Shown: positions 44,306-53,679 of the stretch, piece after piece
Numbering within the stretch: position 1 is the first letter of the stretch
How the letters are laid out: the number at the start of each line of letters is the position of its first letter
Assembly: GCF_030908245.1 (NCBI RefSeq)
Contig: NZ_JAVFJJ010000003.1
Location: forward strand, 186,001-250,000
Direction of reading: 5' to 3'
Length of the DNA: 64,000 nucleotides
Source: Sinomonas sp. ASV322
Lineage (GTDB): Bacteria; Actinomycetota; Actinomycetes; Actinomycetales; Micrococcaceae
Program-made: the position numbers and the translations under genes
Notes under the pieces: model-generated
Seen by the model: the letters and a program-made list of their open reading frames with translations, nothing else
The model's database searches: none
What the model was told of the DNA's origin: nothing

Positions 44306-44653
44306 ATGGCAGTCGGATCCAAGGAACTGACCGCTGAGAAGCTCGACCAGCTGGACAGCGAGCACCTCCTCGAGGAGCTCAAGAAGGCGAAGGAAGAGCT
44401 GTTCAACCTGCGCTTCCAGTCCGCCACTGGCCAGCTCGAGAGCCACGGGCGTCTTCGCTCTGTGAAGAAGGACATCGCGCGCATCTACACGATCCTTCGC
44501 GAGCGCGAGCTCGGCATCCGCGTCGAGCCCGTCTCGGTCGTCGAAGAGCCGAAGGCTGCGAAGAAGTCCAAGAAGGCCGACGCGGCCGCTGAGGCAAAGC
44601 CAGCCGCGGCGGAAGCTACTGAGGCTGAGGCCACTGAGGAGGCCGCCAAGTGA
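44306..44653 (+). CDS. rpmC: 50S ribosomal protein L29
   Basis: 115 aa from ATG 44306 ([14 protein letters not shown]), the start that matches relatives; ATG 44300 overlaps the rplP stop and would add two residues. Core [20 protein letters not shown] and [20 protein letters not shown]. Beyond residue ~78 lies an Ala/Lys/Glu extension, making it much longer than the ~65-aa E. coli protein. Tunnel-exit protein near L23. Confidence 0.95.
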   Translation: MAVGSKELTAEKLDQLDSEHLLEELKKAKEELFNLRFQSATGQLESHGRLRSVKKDIARIYTILRERELGIRVEPVSVVEEPKAAKKSKKADAAAEAKPAAAEATEAEATEEAAK

Positions 44654-44952
44654 GCGAGCAGGAGAACAACGTGACGGAAAGCGCCGCCACGGCAGCAGAC
44701 GAGCGCGGTCACCGCAAGACGGCCCGCGGCTACGTCGTGTCCGACAAGATGGAGAAGACCATCGTCGTCGAGGTCGAGGACCGCGTGAAGCACTCGCTCT
44801 ACGGCAAGGTCATCCGCCGCACCTCCAAGCGCAAGGCCCACGACGAGAACAACACCGCCGGCATCGGCGACCTCGTTCTCATCGCGGAGACCCGCCCGCT
44901 GTCCGCCACCAAGCGGTGGCGTCTCGTGGAGATCCTCGAGAAGGCCAAGTAG
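44650..44952 (+). CDS. rpsQ: 30S ribosomal protein S17
   Basis: 100 aa from GTG 44650, overlapping the rpmC stop. After a ~20-residue polar leader comes the conserved [40 protein letters not shown] and [20 protein letters not shown]. Early 16S assembly protein. The S10 transcript probably ends after it at a strong hairpin. Confidence 0.97.
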   Translation: MSEQENNVTESAATAADERGHRKTARGYVVSDKMEKTIVVEVEDRVKHSLYGKVIRRTSKRKAHDENNTAGIGDLVLIAETRPLSATKRWRLVEILEKAK

Positions 44953-44975
44953 GCCTTCCGGCTCTCCCGTTCACG

Positions 44976-45015
44976 ACGAGCGGCCCGTCCCTTCTCGAAG
45001 GGGCGGGCCGCTCGC
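44976..45015 (+). terminator. Hairpin terminator after rpsQ
   Basis: GAGCGGCCCGTCCC plus TT (44978-44993) pairs with AA plus GGGGCGGGCCGCTC (44998-45013), loop CTCG, about 16 pairs with one G-T. No T-tract, but strong enough to separate the S10 and spc transcripts. Confidence 0.7.
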
Positions 45016-45367
45016 GTGTTCGGACAGGCGGGTTCGGGCGGGCGGCGTCGGGCGCGCAGCCCGTTCCGTGGTACGATATTGAGCTTGTACGGCTGCATTC
45101 GGCGTGCCCTCTGAAGTCCTCGCGACTTCGGCGTGTCCGGCGAGAGCGGACGTGCAGTACCTCGTGAACCATCGTGCCACTGCATAATGCCCTTCAGTGT
45201 GCCCCCATGCGGGCGCTGCGGAAGGGGTCGATTGCCTCTGGCACGGTGATTCAGGCCCGTTCTGGCCACATCCAGGCGGGTCGAGAGACACCCCGACAAT
45301 CCGTTCCGCAAGGCTCGGCGCAGGCTTCAGGCGCGGTCCGAGAACCAGCGTGACGTAAGGAGTAGAA
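45016..45367 (+). promoter_or_regulatory. Spc promoter region and long rplN leader
   Basis: About 350 bases without a gene. TACGAT (45072-45077) is a likely -10 though no good -35 was seen; this would give an untranslated leader near 285 bases before rplN. The leader is rich in short complementary stretches. In E. coli S8 represses spc at the rplE start; that site was not found here. Its length suggests regulation. Confidence 0.4.
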
Positions 45368-45736
45368 GTGATTCAGCAGGAGTCGCGGCTCAAGGTCGCC
45401 GACAACACGGGTGCGAAGGAAATCCTGACCATCCGCGTTCTCGGTGGTTCGGGCCGCCGCTACGCAGGCATCGGCGACGTCATCGTCGCCACCGTCAAGG
45501 ACGCGATCCCTGGCGGCAACGTGAAGAAGGGCGACGTCGTCAAGGCGGTTGTCGTCCGCACCAAGAAGGAGCGCCGCCGCGCGGACGGCTCCTACATCCG
45601 CTTCGACGAGAACGCGGCAGTCATCCTCAAGAACGACGGCGACCCCCGTGGCACGCGCATCTTCGGCCCGGTCGGCCGCGAGCTGCGCGACAAGAAGTTC
45701 ATGAAGATCGTCTCGCTGGCTCCGGAGGTGCTCTGA
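45368..45736 (+). CDS. rplN: 50S ribosomal protein L14
   Basis: 122 aa from GTG 45368 with AAGGAG upstream. [40 protein letters not shown] and the C-terminal [20 protein letters not shown]. Normal length. Subunit-interface protein and docking site of RsfS. First gene of the spc cluster. Confidence 0.98.
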   Translation: MIQQESRLKVADNTGAKEILTIRVLGGSGRRYAGIGDVIVATVKDAIPGGNVKKGDVVKAVVVRTKKERRRADGSYIRFDENAAVILKNDGDPRGTRIFGPVGRELRDKKFMKIVSLAPEVL

Positions 45737-45739
45737 CTT

Positions 45740-46102
45740 ATGGGCGCAAAGATCAAGAAGGGCGACCTGGTCCAGGTCATCACCGGCACCAAGCAGGAAA
45801 AGGGCGGTGACAAGGGCAAGCAGGGCAAGGTCCTGAAGGTGTTCCCCGAGACGGGCCGCGTGCTCGTCGAGGGCATCAACCGCGTCACCAAGCACACGAA
45901 GGTCGGCCAGTCGCAGCGCGGCACGAAGACCGGCGGCATCGAGCAGGTCGAGGCTCCGATCCACGTTTCGAACGTGGCCCTCGTTGACCCCGAGACCAAG
46001 AAGCCCACGAAGGTTGGCTTCCGCGTCGAGACCGTGGAGAAGGACGGCGCCCAGAAGACGGTGCGCATCCGCTACTCCAAGGCCACTGGGAAGGACATCT
46101 GA
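45740..46102 (+). CDS. rplX: 50S ribosomal protein L24
   Basis: 120 aa, three bases after rplN. KOW motif [20 protein letters not shown], then [20 protein letters not shown] and [20 protein letters not shown]. Assembly initiator on 23S rRNA. One-base overlap with rplE. Confidence 0.97.
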   Translation: MGAKIKKGDLVQVITGTKQEKGGDKGKQGKVLKVFPETGRVLVEGINRVTKHTKVGQSQRGTKTGGIEQVEAPIHVSNVALVDPETKKPTKVGFRVETVEKDGAQKTVRIRYSKATGKDI

Positions 46103-46680
46103 TGACTGAGACTGTCGAGACTCCGGTCAAGATCGTGCCCCGTCTCAAGGCGAAGTACGCGGAGACCATCAAGGGCTCCCTCCAGGACGAGTTCAAGTAC
46201 GCCAACGTCAACCAGGTCCCGCGCCTGGTGAAGGTCGTTGTCAACATGGGCGTCGGCGACGCCGCGAAGGACTCGAAGCTCATCGAAGGCGCTGTGCGCG
46301 ACCTGACCCTCATCACGGGCCAGAAGCCGCAGGTCACGAAGGCCCGCAAGTCGATCGCCCAGTTCAAGCTCCGTGAGGGCATGCCGATCGGCGCCTTCAC
46401 GACGCTTCGCGGCGACCGCATGTGGGAGTTCGTGGACCGCCTCGTGACCCTCGCGCTGCCCCGTATCCGCGACTTCCGCGGCCTCAGCGGCAAGCAGTTC
46501 GACGGCAACGGCAACTACACGTTCGGCCTCACCGAGCAGGTGATGTTCCACGAGATCGACCAGGACAAGATCGATCGCCTCCGTGGCATGGACATCACGG
46601 TTGTCACGACCGCCAAGACCGACGACGAGGGTCGCGCGCTGCTCAAGGCGCTGGGCTTCCCGTTCAAGACCGAAGACTGA
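46102..46680 (+). CDS. rplE: 50S ribosomal protein L5
   Basis: 192 aa from ATG 46102. [60 protein letters not shown] and [20 protein letters not shown]. Binds 5S rRNA with L18. The next gene is rpsH after 87 non-coding bases; the rpsN/rpsZ gene usual at this point in many actinobacteria is absent. Confidence 0.98.
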   Translation: MTETVETPVKIVPRLKAKYAETIKGSLQDEFKYANVNQVPRLVKVVVNMGVGDAAKDSKLIEGAVRDLTLITGQKPQVTKARKSIAQFKLREGMPIGAFTTLRGDRMWEFVDRLVTLALPRIRDFRGLSGKQFDGNGNYTFGLTEQVMFHEIDQDKIDRLRGMDITVVTTAKTDDEGRALLKALGFPFKTED

Positions 46681-46767
46681 ATCACTACGTGAAAGGTCCG
46701 CGCTGCGCTCAAGGGCGCACGGCCAGGTGCCGAGCGGAAACCAGCACGAGGAAGGGCACGAGCCCAC

Positions 46768-47166
46768 ATGACTATGACTGATCCCGTCGCAGACATGCTT
46801 ACCCGTCTGCGCAACGCCAACTCGGCCTACCACGACGAGGTTTCCATGCCGTCGTCGAAGCTCAAGGTCCGTCTGGCCGACATCCTCAAGGCCGAAGGCT
46901 TCATCGCCGGCTGGAAGGAAGAGGACGCCGAGGTCGGCAAGAAGCTGACCCTTACGCTCAAGTTCGGTGAGAACCGCGAGCGTTCGATCGCGGGTGTCCG
47001 CCGCATCTCCAAGCCGGGCCTCCGCGTGTACGCGAAGTCCACGAACCTCCCGCACGTGCTGGGCGGCCTCGGCATCGCCATCCTGTCTACCTCTTCTGGG
47101 CTCCTGACTGACCGTCAGGCCGCCAAGAAGGGCGTGGGCGGCGAAGTCCTCGCGTACGTCTGGTAA
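46768..47166 (+). CDS. rpsH: 30S ribosomal protein S8
   Basis: 132 aa. [20 protein letters not shown], then [20 protein letters not shown] and the C-terminal [20 protein letters not shown]. Central-domain 16S binder and, in E. coli, spc autoregulator. ATG 46774 is a second possible start two codons in. Confidence 0.98.
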   Translation: MTMTDPVADMLTRLRNANSAYHDEVSMPSSKLKVRLADILKAEGFIAGWKEEDAEVGKKLTLTLKFGENRERSIAGVRRISKPGLRVYAKSTNLPHVLGGLGIAILSTSSGLLTDRQAAKKGVGGEVLAYVW

Positions 47167-47185
47167 GGGAAGGAAGGAAGAAGAT

Positions 47186-47722
47186 ATGTCCCGCATTGGA
47201 CGTCTCCCCATCACCGTCCCCGCTGGCGTCGAGGTCAAGATCGATGGCACCGTCGTCACCGTCAAGGGCGGCAAGGGCGAGCTTGTGCACACCGTGGCGA
47301 GCCCGATCGAGGTCAACCTCGAGGACAGCACGCTCTCGGTGACGCGCCCGAACGACGAGCGCCTCTCGCGTTCGCTGCACGGCCTCACCCGTACGCTCCT
47401 CGCCAACATGATCGAGGGCGTCACGAAGGGCTACGAGAAGAAGCTCGAGATCGTCGGCACCGGTTACCGCGTGCAGGCGAAGGGCTCGGACCTCGAGTTC
47501 GCGCTCGGCTTCTCGCACCCCGTCACCGTGTCTGCCCCCGAGGGCATCGCGTTCACCGTCGAAGGCCCCACGAAGTTCACCGTGTCCGGCATCGACAAGC
47601 AGCGGGTCGGCGAGGTTGCGGCCAACATCCGCAAGCTCCGCAAGCCTGACCCGTACAAGGGCAAGGGCATCCGTTACGCCGGCGAAGTTGTCCGCCGCAA
47701 GGTCGGAAAGGCTGGTAAGTAA
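47186..47722 (+). CDS. rplF: 50S ribosomal protein L6
   Basis: 178 aa with GGAAGGAAG upstream. [20 protein letters not shown], duplicated beta-sheet domains, [20 protein letters not shown] and the C-terminal [20 protein letters not shown]. Lies near the sarcin-ricin loop. Two bases before rplR. Confidence 0.98.
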   Translation: MSRIGRLPITVPAGVEVKIDGTVVTVKGGKGELVHTVASPIEVNLEDSTLSVTRPNDERLSRSLHGLTRTLLANMIEGVTKGYEKKLEIVGTGYRVQAKGSDLEFALGFSHPVTVSAPEGIAFTVEGPTKFTVSGIDKQRVGEVAANIRKLRKPDPYKGKGIRYAGEVVRRKVGKAGK

Positions 47723-47724
47723 CC

Positions 47725-48108
47725 ATGGGTCTGAGCATCAACAAGAAGCGCCCGGCCAAGTCGCGCGCAGCGTCCCGTTCGCGTCGTCACATCCGCCTGC
47801 GCAAGCGCGTTGTCGGTTCCGCCGAGCGTCCGCGCCTCGTCGTGACGCGTTCGGCGCGCCACGTGTTCGTCCAGGTTGTCGACGACAGCAAGGGCGTCAC
47901 GGTCGCGTCCGCCTCGACGCTCGAGGCTGACCTCCGCGCGTTCGACGGCGACAAGACGGCCAAGGCCAAGCGCGTCGGCGAGCTCGTGGCCGAGCGTGCC
48001 AAGGCTGCTGGCGTCGACGCGGTCGTGTTCGACCGTGGCGGCAACAAGTACCACGGCCGCGTTGCTGCGATTGCAGACGGCGCCCGGGAAGGCGGGTTGG
48101 CACTGTGA
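47725..48108 (+). CDS. rplR: 50S ribosomal protein L18
   Basis: 127 aa. [40 protein letters not shown] and [20 protein letters not shown]. Binds 5S rRNA together with L5. The stop overlaps the rpsE GTG (GTGA). Confidence 0.97.
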   Translation: MGLSINKKRPAKSRAASRSRRHIRLRKRVVGSAERPRLVVTRSARHVFVQVVDDSKGVTVASASTLEADLRAFDGDKTAKAKRVGELVAERAKAAGVDAVVFDRGGNKYHGRVAAIADGAREGGLAL

Positions 48109-48797
48109 CCGTCGAGAACAACGAGAAGGACAACGTGTCTGAGAATGTGACCGAGGGCGCCGCCGAGGCCGCCGCTCCCGCGAGCGAGGACCGCCGCGGC
48201 GGTCGTCGCGGCGAGGGCCGCGGTCGTGGCGACCGTGGTGGCCGTGGTGGCCGCGACGGTGGCCGTGACGCCGAGAAGAGCCAGTTCGTCGAGCGCGTCG
48301 TGACGATCAACCGCGTTGCCAAGGTCGTCAAGGGCGGCCGCCGCTTCAGCTTCACCGCCCTCGTGGTGGTTGGCGACGGCAACGGCACCGTGGGCGTCGG
48401 CTACGGCAAGGCCAAGGAAGTTCCCGCGGCCATCGCCAAGGGCGTCGAGGAGGCCAAGAAGTCCTTCTTCCGCGTCCCGCGCATCGGCACGACCGTTCCG
48501 CACCGCGTTCAGGGTGAGGCCGCCGCTGGCGTCGTCATGCTGCGCCCGGCTGCTCCGGGTACCGGCGTTATCGCCGGCGGCCCGGTGCGCGCCGTGCTCG
48601 AGTGCGCCGGCATCCACGACGTGCTGTCGAAGTCCCTCGGGTCCTCCAACGCGATCAACATCGTCCACGCGACGATCGAGGCGCTCAAGGGCCTTGAGGA
48701 GCCGCAGGCTGTGGCCGCCCGTCGTGGCCTGCCTCTCGACGAGATTGCGCCGGCTGCGATGGTGCGCAACATCGAGAACCAGAAGGCAGGTGCATGA
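48105..48797 (+). CDS. rpsE: 30S ribosomal protein S5
   Basis: 230 aa from GTG 48105. The first ~65 residues are an acidic then RGG-like arginine/glycine-rich extension ([14 protein letters not shown]). The conserved part starts [20 protein letters not shown], with [20 protein letters not shown] and [20 protein letters not shown]. Affects decoding fidelity; the RGG-like stretch is unusual relative to E. coli. Three bases before rpmD. Confidence 0.96.
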   Translation: MTVENNEKDNVSENVTEGAAEAAAPASEDRRGGRRGEGRGRGDRGGRGGRDGGRDAEKSQFVERVVTINRVAKVVKGGRRFSFTALVVVGDGNGTVGVGYGKAKEVPAAIAKGVEEAKKSFFRVPRIGTTVPHRVQGEAAAGVVMLRPAAPGTGVIAGGPVRAVLECAGIHDVLSKSLGSSNAINIVHATIEALKGLEEPQAVAARRGLPLDEIAPAAMVRNIENQKAGA

Positions 48798-48800
48798 GTC

Positions 48801-49007
48801 ATGGCTAAGAACCTGGCTCCCTCCGACGCGACGTTGGAGATCACCCAGATCAAGGGCGTCGTCGGCGCCAAGCAGAACCAGCGCGAGACCCTGCGTTCCC
48901 TCGGCCTCAAGCGCATCGGCCACACCGTCGTCCGCAAGGCCGACGCTGTGACGGTGGGCATGATCAACACGGTTCCGCACCTCGTGAAGGTTGAGGAGGC
49001 GAAGTAA
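48801..49007 (+). CDS. rpmD: 50S ribosomal protein L30
   Basis: 68 aa. [54 protein letters not shown]. Compact alpha/beta protein of normal length. The last base of its stop is the first base of the rplO ATG (TAATG). Confidence 0.96.
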   Translation: MAKNLAPSDATLEITQIKGVVGAKQNQRETLRSLGLKRIGHTVVRKADAVTVGMINTVPHLVKVEEAK

Positions 49008-49477
49008 TGGCTGAGAACGAAACTGAGAAGAAGAGCACCGCTCTTAAGGTCCACCACCTGCGTCCCGCCGCCGGCGCCAAGACCGCGAAGACCCGCGTGG
49101 GTCGCGGTGAGGGCTCCAAGGGCAAGACCGCGGGCCGCGGTACCAAGGGTACGAAGGCTCGCTACCAGGTTCGCGCGGGCTTCGCGGGCGGGCAGCTGCC
49201 GCTGCACATGCGCCTGCCGAAGCTCCGCGGCTTCAAGAACCCGTTCCGGGTCGAGTACTCGATCGTCAACCTCGAGCGGCTCGTCGAGCTGTTCCCCGAG
49301 GGTGGCACCGTGGGCGTCGACGAGCTCATCGCGAAGGGCGCGGTCCGCAAGAACCAGCCCGTCAAGGTGCTCGGCAACGGCGACATCGAAGTGAAGTTCG
49401 ACGTCACCGCGCACGCGTTCTCGGCCTCCGCGGCCGAGAAGATCGCCGCGGCCGGCGGCTCCACGACCGTCCTCTGA
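49007..49477 (+). CDS. rplO: 50S ribosomal protein L15
   Basis: 156 aa. [60 protein letters not shown], and the C-terminal [20 protein letters not shown]. Late 23S assembly protein. Followed by a hairpin-rich spacer before secY. Confidence 0.97.
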   Translation: MAENETEKKSTALKVHHLRPAAGAKTAKTRVGRGEGSKGKTAGRGTKGTKARYQVRAGFAGGQLPLHMRLPKLRGFKNPFRVEYSIVNLERLVELFPEGGTVGVDELIAKGAVRKNQPVKVLGNGDIEVKFDVTAHAFSASAAEKIAAAGGSTTVL

Positions 49478-49509
49478 CGTTCCCGGAGCGCTTCAACGCT
49501 GTGACCTGA

Positions 49510-49619
49510 AGGCCTCGGCCGCCGTCGTGAGTTAAAACCACGACGGCGGCCGGGGCCTCTCGCTTTCGGCGCGAGCAGTCTTCGGAGGGAAAACACAGCC
49601 CACGACGGCGGCCGGGGCC
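49510..49619 (+). terminator. Hairpin after rplO with a duplicated 3' arm
   Basis: About 20 pairs between 49510-49529 (GGCCTCGGCCGCCGTCGTG) and 49539-49558 (CACGACGGCGGCCGGGGCC), loop AGTTAAAAC. A second copy of the right arm, CACGACGGCGGCCGGGGCC, follows at 49601-49619, so the left arm can pair with either. No T-tract. The spacer to secY (294 bases) holds nothing else but the promoter. Confidence 0.7.
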
Positions 49620-49662
49620 CTTCGCGTTAAGCCGCGCCCGCAACTCCGCCGCAACCCCGGGA

Positions 49663-49693
49663 TTATCGGCTGAGCCGTGGGTGCCGTTAGACT
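49663..49693 (+). promoter_or_regulatory. Candidate secY promoter
   Basis: -10 TAGACT (49688-49693); best -35 is TTATCG (49663-49668) at a long 19-base spacer. About 79 bases before the secY start. Confidence 0.38.
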
Positions 49694-49771
49694 CGGTAGC
49701 TGGACCTTGCTCGCGCCGCATCCTCTGCGCGGGCCATACCCTACGCTCCTGAAGGATCGGGGAGGAGAAGC

Positions 49772-51091
49772 GTGCTTTCTGCCATCGGCCGGGCATTCCG
49801 TACGCCGGACCTGCGGCGCAAGCTGCTATTCACGCTGGGGATCATCTCCATCTTCCGTCTCGGCGCATTCATCCCTGCGCCGGGCGTGAACTACAGCAAC
49901 GTCAAGACGTGCCTTTCGCCGCTGGTGACGGGACAGGATCAGCCGGGCATCTACCAGCTCATGAACCTGTTCAGCGGAGGCGCGCTCCTGCAGGTTTCGG
50001 TGTTCGCGCTGGGGATCATGCCCTACATCACGTCGAGCATCATCGTGCAGCTTCTCCGCGTGGTGATCCCGCGCTTCCAAGAGCTCTACGAGGAGGGCCA
50101 GGCGGGGCAGACGAAGCTCACGCAGTACACCCGCTACCTCACGATCGCGCTCGGCCTGCTCAACGCGACGACGCTCGTGTCGCTCGTGCGCTCCGGCCAG
50201 CTCTTCCCGAACTGCAACCTGCAGATCATCCCGGACCAGAGCATCATCGCGACGATCCTCATCATCATCACGCTCACCGCGGGCACGGGCCTCATCATGT
50301 GGATGGGCGAGCTCGTGACGGAGAAGGGCATCGGCAACGGCATGTCGCTGCTCATCTTCACGTCGATCGCCGCGAACTTCCCTGCGTCGCTCGGCGCGAT
50401 CTGGACGTCGAAGGGCCCAGGCACGTTCTTCATCGTGCTCGCGATCGGCCTCGTGACGATGGCCCTGGTGGTCTTCGTCGAGCAGTCGCAGCGGCGCATT
50501 CCGGTGCAGTACGCGAAGCGCATGATCGGCCGGCGCACGGTCGGCGGCACGACGACGTACATCCCGGTCAAGGTCAACATGGCCGGTGTCATCCCGGTCA
50601 TCTTCGCGTCGTCGATGCTGTACCTTCCCGCCCTCGTCGCGCAGTTCAACACCCCGCGTGACGGTTCCCAGATCCAGCCGTGGGTTGAGTGGATCAACAA
50701 CAATCTGACCAAGGGCGACCACCCGGTCTACATGGTGATCTACTTCCTGCTGATCATCTTCTTCACATACTTCTACGTCGCGATCACCTTCAACCCCGAA
50801 GAAGTCGCCGACAACATGAAGAAGTACGGTGGCTTCATCCCGGGCATTCGCGCCGGCAAGCCGACTGCGGACTACCTGCAGTACGTACTTTCGCGCATCA
50901 CGTTGCCGGGCTCCCTGTACCTCGGCATCGTGGCTCTCATCCCGCTCATCGCGCTCGTGCTGGTGCAGGCCAACACGAACTTCCCGTTCGGCGGCACGTC
51001 GATCCTCATCATGGTGGGCGTGGGCCTCGAGACGGTCAAGCAGATCGATGCGCAGCTCCAACAGCGACACTACGAAGGACTACTGCGATGA
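49772..51091 (+). CDS. secY: Preprotein translocase subunit SecY
   Basis: 439 aa from GTG 49772 with GGGGAGGAG upstream. Ten membrane segments; signatures GGALLQVSVFALGIMPYITS and SIIVQLLRVVIPRFQELYEE, the cytoplasmic loop FVEQSQRRIPVQYAKRM, and the C-terminal FGGTSILIMVGVGLETVKQI. Forms the Sec channel with SecE (11771). The stop overlaps the adk ATG. Confidence 0.98.
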   Translation: MLSAIGRAFRTPDLRRKLLFTLGIISIFRLGAFIPAPGVNYSNVKTCLSPLVTGQDQPGIYQLMNLFSGGALLQVSVFALGIMPYITSSIIVQLLRVVIPRFQELYEEGQAGQTKLTQYTRYLTIALGLLNATTLVSLVRSGQLFPNCNLQIIPDQSIIATILIIITLTAGTGLIMWMGELVTEKGIGNGMSLLIFTSIAANFPASLGAIWTSKGPGTFFIVLAIGLVTMALVVFVEQSQRRIPVQYAKRMIGRRTVGGTTTYIPVKVNMAGVIPVIFASSMLYLPALVAQFNTPRDGSQIQPWVEWINNNLTKGDHPVYMVIYFLLIIFFTYFYVAITFNPEEVADNMKKYGGFIPGIRAGKPTADYLQYVLSRITLPGSLYLGIVALIPLIALVLVQANTNFPFGGTSILIMVGVGLETVKQIDAQLQQRHYEGLLR

Positions 51092-51672
51092 CGAGAATGC
51101 TTCTCATTGGCCCTCCCGGATCCGGCAAGGGCACCCAGGCCGAACGGATTTCGGACCGACTCGGCATTGTCGCCATCTCGACCGGGGATATCTTCCGCTT
51201 CAACGTCAAGGAGCAGACGCCGCTCGGCGTCGAGGCCAAGAAGTACATGGACGCCGGCGACTTCGTTCCGGACAGCGTCACGAACAGCATGGTGCGCGAC
51301 CGGCTCGCGCAGGACGACGCCCGTGAGGGCTTCCTGCTCGACGGCTACCCGCGGACGGTCGCTCAGGTCGAGTACCTCGACGGGATCCTTCACGAGAGCG
51401 GCCTCGAGCTCGACGTCGTCCTCCAGCTCACCGCCGATGACGAGGAGCTCGTTGCGCGCCTCCTGGGCCGTGCGAAGGAGACGGGACGCAGCGACGACAA
51501 CGAGGCCGTCATCCGTCACCGCCTCGAGCTTTACCACACGCAGACCGAGGCAGTCGTGGCGCGCTACGGCGAGCGCGGCATCCTGACGAAGGTCGACGGC
51601 ATCGGAGCGATCGACGAGGTCACCGAGCGCGTGCTCGCGGCCATCAAGAACGGGGCGCCGGACCTGGCCTGA
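51088..51672 (+). CDS. adk: Adenylate kinase
   Basis: 194 aa from ATG 51088, overlapping the secY stop (ATGA). P-loop LLIGPPGSGKGTQAERI, AMP-binding STGDIFRFNV and GFLLDGYPRTVAQVEYL, and the LLGRAKETGRSDDNEAVIRH region in which the zinc-type LID is replaced by a short loop, as usual in actinobacteria. Interconverts ATP, ADP and AMP. Followed by a hairpin, then map. Confidence 0.98.
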   Translation: MTRMLLIGPPGSGKGTQAERISDRLGIVAISTGDIFRFNVKEQTPLGVEAKKYMDAGDFVPDSVTNSMVRDRLAQDDAREGFLLDGYPRTVAQVEYLDGILHESGLELDVVLQLTADDEELVARLLGRAKETGRSDDNEAVIRHRLELYHTQTEAVVARYGERGILTKVDGIGAIDEVTERVLAAIKNGAPDLA

Positions 51673-51708
51673 GCCGGGTCGGCGCACACCGCGCACTAGA
51701 GGACCAAA

Positions 51709-51750
51709 GGACGACGGCGCGTGGCCCAGAGCGGGCAGGCGCCGTCGTCC
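51709..51750 (+). terminator. Hairpin between adk and map
   Basis: GGACGACGGCGC (51709-51720) pairs perfectly with GCGCCGTCGTCC (51739-51750), 18-base loop. No T-tract. Same arm as hairpins after rpoC and before ugpB. Confidence 0.65.
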
Positions 51751-51771
51751 GCTGTTAAGGGGAGGGAAGCC

Positions 51772-52599
51772 GTGATCGGCCAGCGGAAGATCGAGTACAA
51801 GAACAACGGGCAGCTTCGGATCATGGCCGAGGCGGGCCTTCTCTTGAGCCGTGCCCTCGACGCCGCAGTGGCTGCCGTCGCCCCAGGCGCGACGACCGAC
51901 GAGCTCGACGCGGTCTTCGCCGACGTCGTGGACGCGGCGGGCGCCCAGTACAACTTCCTCGGCTACTACGGCTACCCCAAGCACATCTGCGTCTCGATCA
52001 ACGACGAGGTGGTTCACGGCATCCCCGGCGCGAAGAAGCTTCGTGACGGGGACATCCTGTCGATTGACGGAGGCTGCGTCGTGCGCGGGTGGAACGCCGA
52101 TTCGGCGCGCACTGTCATCGTGGGAGACGGCAACCCCGAGGACCACCGCCTGTCCGAAGTGACACGCCAGGCCATGTGGCGCGGCATCGCGGCCTTCGCC
52201 CAGGGGACGCACGTGGGGGACATCGGCGACGCGATCGACGACTTCGTCTCCGAGCAGGACGGTGCCCCCCTCGGAATCCTCGAGGACTACGTGGGCCACG
52301 GAATCGGCTCGCAGATGCACATGGCGCCGGACGTCCTGAACTACCGCACGGGTCATCGCGGCGCCAAGATCAAGCCGGGCATGGCGCTCGCGATCGAACC
52401 CATGCTCGTGCGCGGCTCGATCGAGACCCGGGTGCTCGACGACGAGTGGACGGTCGTGACAGTCGACGGGTCCCGATCGTGCCAGTGGGAGCACTCCGTG
52501 GCGCGGCACCATGACGGCATCTGGGTGCTCACGGCCGAGGACGGCGGGGCGTCTGAGCTTGCGCCTCTCGGGGTCACGCCCGTGCCGATTCCCGCCTGA
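51772..52599 (+). CDS. map: Type I methionine aminopeptidase
   Basis: 275 aa from GTG 51772 (MIGQRKIEYKNNGQLRIM), preceded by GGGGAGGG; a frame from 51721 would start inside the terminator hairpin and is rejected. Metal ligands lie in DILSIDGGCVVRGWNADSAR (two Asp), GHGIGSQMH (His), AIEPMLVRG (Glu) and QWEHSVA (Glu). Removes N-terminal Met from nascent proteins. In many actinobacteria infA follows closely; here seven accessory genes intervene. Confidence 0.95.
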   Translation: MIGQRKIEYKNNGQLRIMAEAGLLLSRALDAAVAAVAPGATTDELDAVFADVVDAAGAQYNFLGYYGYPKHICVSINDEVVHGIPGAKKLRDGDILSIDGGCVVRGWNADSARTVIVGDGNPEDHRLSEVTRQAMWRGIAAFAQGTHVGDIGDAIDDFVSEQDGAPLGILEDYVGHGIGSQMHMAPDVLNYRTGHRGAKIKPGMALAIEPMLVRGSIETRVLDDEWTVVTVDGSRSCQWEHSVARHHDGIWVLTAEDGGASELAPLGVTPVPIPA

Positions 52600-52681
52600 C
52601 AGCCCGTGCTGAACCCGCCTGAGCGGGGGCATTTCGGCCAGCGCGGGAATTGGCACTGCGGGACGGACGTTGGCTTCCTTC

Positions 52682-53608
52682 GTGAAGGCGATGACGTATG
52701 AGAAGTTCGGCGGACCGGACGTTTTGAAGCTCAGGGACGTGCCCGAGCCGCATATCGGCCCGGACAGCGTTGTGATCAAGGTCGAGGCCGCGGCCCTGAA
52801 CCCGGTCGACTACAAGATCCGGGAAGGGCACGTGCGCCGGGTCATTGACACGGTTCTGCCGGCGGTCCCCGGTTGGGACGTCGCAGGGGTCGTGGTCAAG
52901 CCGGGGCTCGACACGCCTGAGTTCGAAGTCGGCGACGAGATCCTCGCCTACGCCCGCAAGGATGTCGTCTCCTCCGGAACCCTTGCCGAGTTCGCCTCGG
53001 TACCCGTTCGGACGGCCGCGAAGAAGCCCGCCGGGCTCAGCTTCGAGCACGCGGCGGCCCTGCCGCTCGCGGGCCTCACCGCGCTGCAGACGGTCCGCCG
53101 CGCTGGCGTCTCGCGCGGGGCGCGCGTGCTGATCCACGGGGCGGCCGGGGGCGTCGGCTCGTTCGCGACCCAGCTCGCCCTGCTCGAGGGAGCGGCAACG
53201 GTTGTCGGCACCGCGTCCGAGCACAATCACGACTATCTGCGCGCGCTCGGCGCGGTCCCCGTGCGCTACGGCGAGCATCTCGTCGACCAGGCCCGCACTG
53301 TCATGCCCGACGGCTTCGACGTCATTCTCGATTTCGCCGGCGGCTCGTCGCTTGAGACGGTTCCTGAGCTCCTGCGCGCCGGCGGCATGGTCGCCTCCGT
53401 CGCGGATCGCCGCGCGCGGGACGAGTTCGGCGGCCAGTACGTCTGGGTCCGCCCGGATCCGACGCAGCTCGCCGAGCTCGCGGGGCTGGCCGCGAGCGGA
53501 ACGCTCCGCGTCGAGATTGCGGGCGTCTATCGCCTTGAGGACGCCGCCGCGGCCTATCGCGAACTCGAGGGCGGGCACGTACGCGGGAAGCTCATCGTGC
53601 GGCCGTGA
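52682..53608 (+). CDS. NADP-dependent quinone oxidoreductase-like (MDR) protein
   Basis: 308 aa from GTG 52682 (MKAMTYEKFGGPDVLKLRDV by analogy with family starts); TTG 52670 and ATG 52691 are alternatives and no start has a strong RBS. Zinc-free medium-chain reductase pattern: VEAAALNPVDYKIREG, PAVPGWDVAGVV, LPLAGLTALQTV, and nucleotide loop VLIHGAAGGVGSFATQLA. Likely reduces quinones, enones or similar using NADPH. It is the first gene of the accessory block after map. Confidence 0.85.
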   Translation: MKAMTYEKFGGPDVLKLRDVPEPHIGPDSVVIKVEAAALNPVDYKIREGHVRRVIDTVLPAVPGWDVAGVVVKPGLDTPEFEVGDEILAYARKDVVSSGTLAEFASVPVRTAAKKPAGLSFEHAAALPLAGLTALQTVRRAGVSRGARVLIHGAAGGVGSFATQLALLEGAATVVGTASEHNHDYLRALGAVPVRYGEHLVDQARTVMPDGFDVILDFAGGSSLETVPELLRAGGMVASVADRRARDEFGGQYVWVRPDPTQLAELAGLAASGTLRVEIAGVYRLEDAAAAYRELEGGHVRGKLIVRP

Positions 53609-53679
53609 AGAACGGAGCTGTCCGAGGCCTTTCGCCTGAACTGTCGGACCGGCGGTCTAGCGTGGGTAGGGGGTCGACC

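Noticed and set aside
53605-53679. 25-residue extension of the small basic protein starting over the oxidoreductase stop
   Set aside because: Possible but unlike the rest in composition; ATG 53680 is better placed after a purine-rich stretch. Kept as an alternative only.
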